Source: Lignipirellula cremea (GTDB taxonomy: Bacteria > Planctomycetota > Planctomycetia > Pirellulales > Pirellulaceae). Taken from it: a stretch of DNA of 64,000 nucleotides. The stretch is taken from the NCBI RefSeq assembly GCF_007751035.1, contig NZ_CP036433.1:8661001-8725000 (forward strand). The letters are read 5' to 3'. Positions within the stretch are counted from its first letter, which is position 1. Each line of letters opens with the position of its first letter. A model generated the notes under the pieces. It was not told where the DNA came from, searched no databases, and saw only the letters and a program-made list of their open reading frames with translations. Made by a program: the position numbers and the translations under genes. Positions 61,351 to 64,000 of this stretch are shown piece by piece.

Positions 61351-61401
61351 CCCCTCTCTGCTTTTCCTCTGCGGCGTTCTGCGAACTCTGCGGTGAATCT
61401 C
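61351..61401 (+). repeat. Extragenic repeat, CTCTGCG...GGTGAATC type (copy 3)
   Basis: CCCTCTCTGC, TTTCCTCTGCG, CGAACTCTGCGGTGAATC. Opposite in orientation to the copy at 61249, forming an inverted pair between the EF-G gene and the His-rich lipoprotein gene. Confidence 0.6.
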
Positions 61402-61464
61402 TACTTTGAGAAAAGTTCACCTCGCGGGACGACCTTCCGCCTCTACACATTCGCCCGGCAGCCT

Positions 61465-61992
61465 TTAATGGGCATGCCCTTCGTGGGCGTGGTCGTGTTC
61501 ATCATGGGCGTGATGATCGATCTTGCCGACATAGGGCTTTCCGTCGATCGTCACATTCAGCCGGCCTTTGGTTTCTTCGCCGTGCTCCAGCGCTTCCAGA
61601 ACCGACTCATTCACCAGCTGGAACTGCGAAGCCAGCCCCTCCGCGGCGCCGACTGCTTCCATTGAAAACTGCTGCGGCGAACCGTCGACCACCAGGTTCA
61701 ATATGACCGCGTCCACGCCGATGGGCGTCTCTTTTTTGGCCGTGCTGTCCAGGATGTAGATCGTCACGGTGTGCGTCTTGTCGTCGTGCAGCAGTTCGGC
61801 GTGGTACTCCTCATTCCCCAGCTCGATCAAATGCCCTTCGTGCGGACCTTCCGACGGATGTTCATGGGCGCCCCCGGCCAGCGGCGGCGGATCTTTCGGC
61901 AGGGACCCCGTCTTGGGGTCCGAACAGCCCGACAGCGAAATCACGGCGACCGCCAGCAAGGCGGCCGCTACAGGGAAAGGTAAACAAAGCAT
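61465..61992 (-). CDS. His-rich lipoprotein
   Basis: 175 residues. Lipobox LSGC (Cys about 23), a segment GGAHEHPSEGPHEGHLIELGNEEYHAELLHDDKTHTVTIYILD, a beta-rich middle, and a His/Asp-rich tail HHAHDEHDHAHEGHAH. The GHLIELG...HDD block is often seen in proteins near CzcCBA-type metal efflux systems, and the tail would bind divalent metal. No efflux pump is in the window. Start 61992 has GAGGAG ahead. Followed on the same strand upstream by two more secreted proteins. Confidence 0.8.
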   Translation of the reverse strand: MLCLPFPVAAALLAVAVISLSGCSDPKTGSLPKDPPPLAGGAHEHPSEGPHEGHLIELGNEEYHAELLHDDKTHTVTIYILDSTAKKETPIGVDAVILNLVVDGSPQQFSMEAVGAAEGLASQFQLVNESVLEALEHGEETKGRLNVTIDGKPYVGKIDHHAHDEHDHAHEGHAH

Positions 61993-62086
61993 CTTTAACT
62001 CCTCAGTCATGTGACTCATGGAAACAGAAAAATCCGGCGCCGGGTTTCCCCGGCGTCGGTAACAGAAAGTGGAAGCGTCCGGCGGA

Positions 62087-62425
62087 CTAATGCGTGTGGT
62101 TCACCTCAAAGCGCAGCGCCTTGAGCCAGCTTTCCCACTTGTGCGCGGCCGCATGGTCGGGGAAATCGACCTCGCGCCATTCGCGACAGCGGTAGGTCAA
62201 GTCCACATGCCCGCCGTGATCATCAAGCTGGGTTTCACAGCCCAGCTGCTGCATGGTTTCGTGATACTGTTTGGCGACTTTCGCATCGTCCAGATGCAAG
62301 GTTCGCTGTTCGGTCAGACGATACTGCACGACCTCTTTCCCGGCCGCTTCCGCCGACGAAATCAGACCCAGCACCAGCACCGCAGTCGCGGCGCAACAAG
62401 GAATCGAACTGACAAGACGTGACAT
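62087..62425 (-). CDS. Small secreted protein, unknown function
   Basis: 112 residues. Signal peptide MSRLVSSIPCCAATAVLVLGLISSAEA, then a charged domain with two Cys (LGCETQ and YRCREW) that could form a disulfide, ending ALRFEVNHTH. No family recognised. AGGAG precedes the start. It lies between the His-rich lipoprotein and the His/Cys-repeat protein on the same strand, so it is probably part of the same group. Confidence 0.75.
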   Translation of the reverse strand: MSRLVSSIPCCAATAVLVLGLISSAEAAGKEVVQYRLTEQRTLHLDDAKVAKQYHETMQQLGCETQLDDHGGHVDLTYRCREWREVDFPDHAAAHKWESWLKALRFEVNHTH

Positions 62426-62498
62426 AAGACGTTCTCCTGAAAAGAAAATCGGTTCCATTCATTTCCCAGCGAGACCCAACAGGCCATCGCCCTCCCCC

Positions 62499-62604
62499 GT
62501 AGTGGACCTGGCCACAAGTCCCTCCTCCTCTTCCCCCCACCACAATCCACCCCCCCGATCCTGCTCCCTTCCTGCGCCTCCCGACTCGTGGCCGAGTCCA
62601 CTAC
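62499..62604. repeat. Paired extragenic repeats, GTAGTGGACCTGGCC family
   Basis: GTAGTGGACCTGGCCACAAG continuing to GTCC at 62499-62521 and, inverted, GACTCGTGGCCGAGTCCACT continuing to AC at 62583-62604, about 60 pyrimidine-rich bases between. Each arm is itself partly palindromic (GGAC...GTCC). A third related copy is at 34606-34628. Intergenic. Confidence 0.65.
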
Positions 62605-62629
62605 CTGCAGGAAAGCAGCACGCACAGCC

Positions 62630-63562
62630 TTAACGGCCGTCGTGGTAATAACCATCGTGGCGAACGTCGTCAGCGTCGTCATAGTTGCTGTGGTACCGGC
62701 CAACCTGGTAACGCATCCCATGGGCATGGTCGAGATAGTTCGTCTCCTGGTTCGCGCCATACTCCGGGTACGGCGGATAGTTGGCCTCGACATGCACGCC
62801 ATGCGAAAACGAACGGCCCACGCCGGGGCAACCGCCGCCGGCGCGATCGAAAGGACAACCGCCGCCGGCCCTCTCCGATCGCCAGCCCAGCGGGCATGAC
62901 GTCCCGCCATATCCGGCTTCCGCATAGGCAGCTCCGCCATTCCCGCGACCGCAGACGCCTTGCCCACAGACGCCTTGCCCACAGACGCCTTGCCCACAGA
63001 CACCTTGCCCACACGAACCTTGCCCGCCAGCGTATTGCCTCCCATAGCCGGGCGACGCGAACTGCTGGCCGTAGCCAGATGCTGGATCGCCGTAATAGCC
63101 AAAAGGCTCCGGCGCCGCGCCATAGTCGCCGCCGGCAAAACCCTTCGCGCCTGGCGACGGGCCGTGATCATGTCCCGCATGGTCATGTCCCGCATGGTCA
63201 TGTCCCGCATGGTCATGTCCCGCATGGTCATGTCCCGCGTGAGCATCGTCTGCGTAGTCCCGGCTGAACGACGGGTTGGCGCCGGGTGCTTCGAATTCCT
63301 GCTGGCCCGGAACGTTCCGCGGGGGTTCGTAAGCGAACGGCGCCGCCGGGTTGAGCGACGGCCGCGTGTTGGCCGGCGACGAATACAGCGGCGGGCGCAC
63401 GCTCGATGAACCTGCCGCAGCAGGCGAGTTGGCTGGAGCCTGCAGGCCTTCGACCAGCGGCGGCGGATCGCCGGCAAACGGGTTCGCCGAGGGAAGCTGG
63501 GCCCAGACAAAGCTGGTAGACAACAGCAAAGGGGCGGCATAAATCATGGTTTGCAGATTCAT
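62630..63562 (-). CDS. Secreted His- and Cys-repeat protein
   Basis: 310 residues. Signal peptide MNLQTMIYAAPLLLSTSFVWA, a Pro/Ala-rich part, five copies of AGHDH (about 110-135), a Gly/Tyr/Ser region, then four copies of CGQGV (about 185-205) followed by CPLGW, GGGCPFD and GGGCPGVG. The His and Cys repeats would bind metal ions such as Cu, Zn or Ni, an inference. TGGAG precedes the start. With the His-rich lipoprotein and the small secreted protein it makes a group of three. Not recognised. Confidence 0.8.
   Translation of the reverse strand: MNLQTMIYAAPLLLSTSFVWAQLPSANPFAGDPPPLVEGLQAPANSPAAAGSSSVRPPLYSSPANTRPSLNPAAPFAYEPPRNVPGQQEFEAPGANPSFSRDYADDAHAGHDHAGHDHAGHDHAGHDHAGHDHGPSPGAKGFAGGDYGAAPEPFGYYGDPASGYGQQFASPGYGRQYAGGQGSCGQGVCGQGVCGQGVCGQGVCGRGNGGAAYAEAGYGGTSCPLGWRSERAGGGCPFDRAGGGCPGVGRSFSHGVHVEANYPPYPEYGANQETNYLDHAHGMRYQVGRYHSNYDDADDVRHDGYYHDGR
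62951..63025 (-). repeat. Five 15-bp tandem units encoding the CGQGV repeat
   Basis: Unit ACAGACGCCTTGCCC on the plus strand, starting at 62951, 62966, 62981, 62996 and 63011; the first differs at its first base, the fourth at one base and the last at several. In frame, so copy-number change keeps the reading frame. Confidence 0.9.
63163..63237 (-). repeat. Five 15-bp tandem units encoding the AGHDH repeat
   Basis: Unit CATGGTCATGTCCCG at 63178, 63193, 63208 and 63223, plus a degenerate first unit at 63163 (CGTGATCATGTCCCG). In frame within the secreted protein gene. Confidence 0.92.
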
Positions 63563-64000
63563 CTGAGCACTCCATTAAGGGGTTGGCGGAACCTGTTCAA
63601 AGCGTTCCGCGGTCATCCATCCCATGAAACTCTAATGCCGTAACGACCGCATTCGCCCGCCGGAGCCCGGAATTGAAATCCCAGGCGCCGTTTGAAGTCT
63701 ATTCTGTAAAAATTTCACCAACCGCCGGCTGGTGCATCGCTCCAAGCGCCATCAAAAGGATGCGATCGGTATCACTTTGTTACAAAACAGACCGGTACAT
63801 TTTTCACACAGCCAAGCGTGGCGACTGGCGTCGCACGCGATTCGTGCGAACCGCCAGCGCAGTAAAGCGCGCACGAACATGCGTCAGTAAAGCTGGCGAA
63901 AGAGCCGTTCGCCGGGAGCGAATCAGATCAGCAGGATCTGCAGATAAAGATGCCGCCGCAAAGGCGGGCCAGAAGAAATTCGCCAGCAGGTCGCCATCCG
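63563..64000. other. 438-bp non-coding right end
   Basis: Upstream of the leftward His/Cys-repeat gene. No gene, terminator or clear promoter; the segment runs off the window, so a gene could begin beyond it. Confidence 0.5.

Noticed and set aside
62951-63237. Regular repeats resembling a CRISPR array
   Set aside because: The units are 15 bp, contiguous without spacers, and encode repeats in frame within a secreted protein gene; no cas genes are near.

Overview
The window is about 64 kb of GC-rich DNA, densely coding on both strands, and reads as a chromosomal segment of a planctomycete, most likely a Pirellulales-type bacterium. The basis is gene content: a Ser/Thr kinase with an anti-sigma-like zinc finger, zinc-ribbon/GYF and zinc-ribbon/VWA membrane proteins, small proteins sharing a YK...LGY domain, an HExxH lipoprotein of planctomycete type, a divergent EF-G, and many secreted Pro/Ala/His-rich proteins. 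No 16S or marker phylogeny was possible, so this placement is inference.

Layout. 1-3200: informational operon dnaX (3' end), ybaB, recR, rpoN. 3.6-6.1 kb: stand-alone receiver plus a receiver-PAS-GGDEF-EAL protein. 6.5-10 kb: a 14-bp tandem repeat, a DksA/TraR zinc protein overlapping lspA, an Rrf2 regulator and an M20 amidohydrolase. 10-18.7 kb (minus strand): rtcB, then a coupled three-gene unit (FAD oxidase, DUF155-like, DUF1624-like) and a LolD/MacB-type ABC exporter. 19-21.7 kb: two paralogous small proteins flanking an NfeD-type membrane protease. 22-28 kb: an acyl-activation module (AMP ligase, stand-alone ACP, CAT-fold acyltransferase, secreted alpha/beta hydrolase) next to an isoprenylcysteine-type methyltransferase and a thioesterase. 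28-37.7 kb: secreted and membrane proteins, pentapeptide repeat, VWA, thioredoxin-like, ExeA-like ATPase, lipoproteins and a PQQ-type propeller. 38-48 kb: low-complexity lipoprotein, a MITE-like element, BioF-like enzyme, ThuA, sugar isomerase, ROK kinase, alpha-carbonic anhydrase, a 32-residue basic protein, FabZ-like dehydratase, trmB, DUF1499, tRNA-Val(CAC), two TatA-like genes. 48.5-53.2 kb: unknown protein plus Ser/Thr kinase, then a complete ISAs1-family insertion sequence with a frameshifted transposase. 53.3-64 kb: secreted beta-rich proteins, RluA synthase, GYF protein, methyltransferase, EF-G, and a run of three secreted His/Cys-rich proteins.

The most notable items are the ligase-ACP-acyltransferase-hydrolase cassette; the His- and Cys-repeat secreted proteins at the right end; the paralogous small proteins around the NfeD gene; three families of extragenic repeats; a 132-bp MITE-like element next to an N-terminally short BioF-like gene; and an IS inserted in a terminator-like palindrome. 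No CRISPR array, rRNA, prophage or replication origin was seen.
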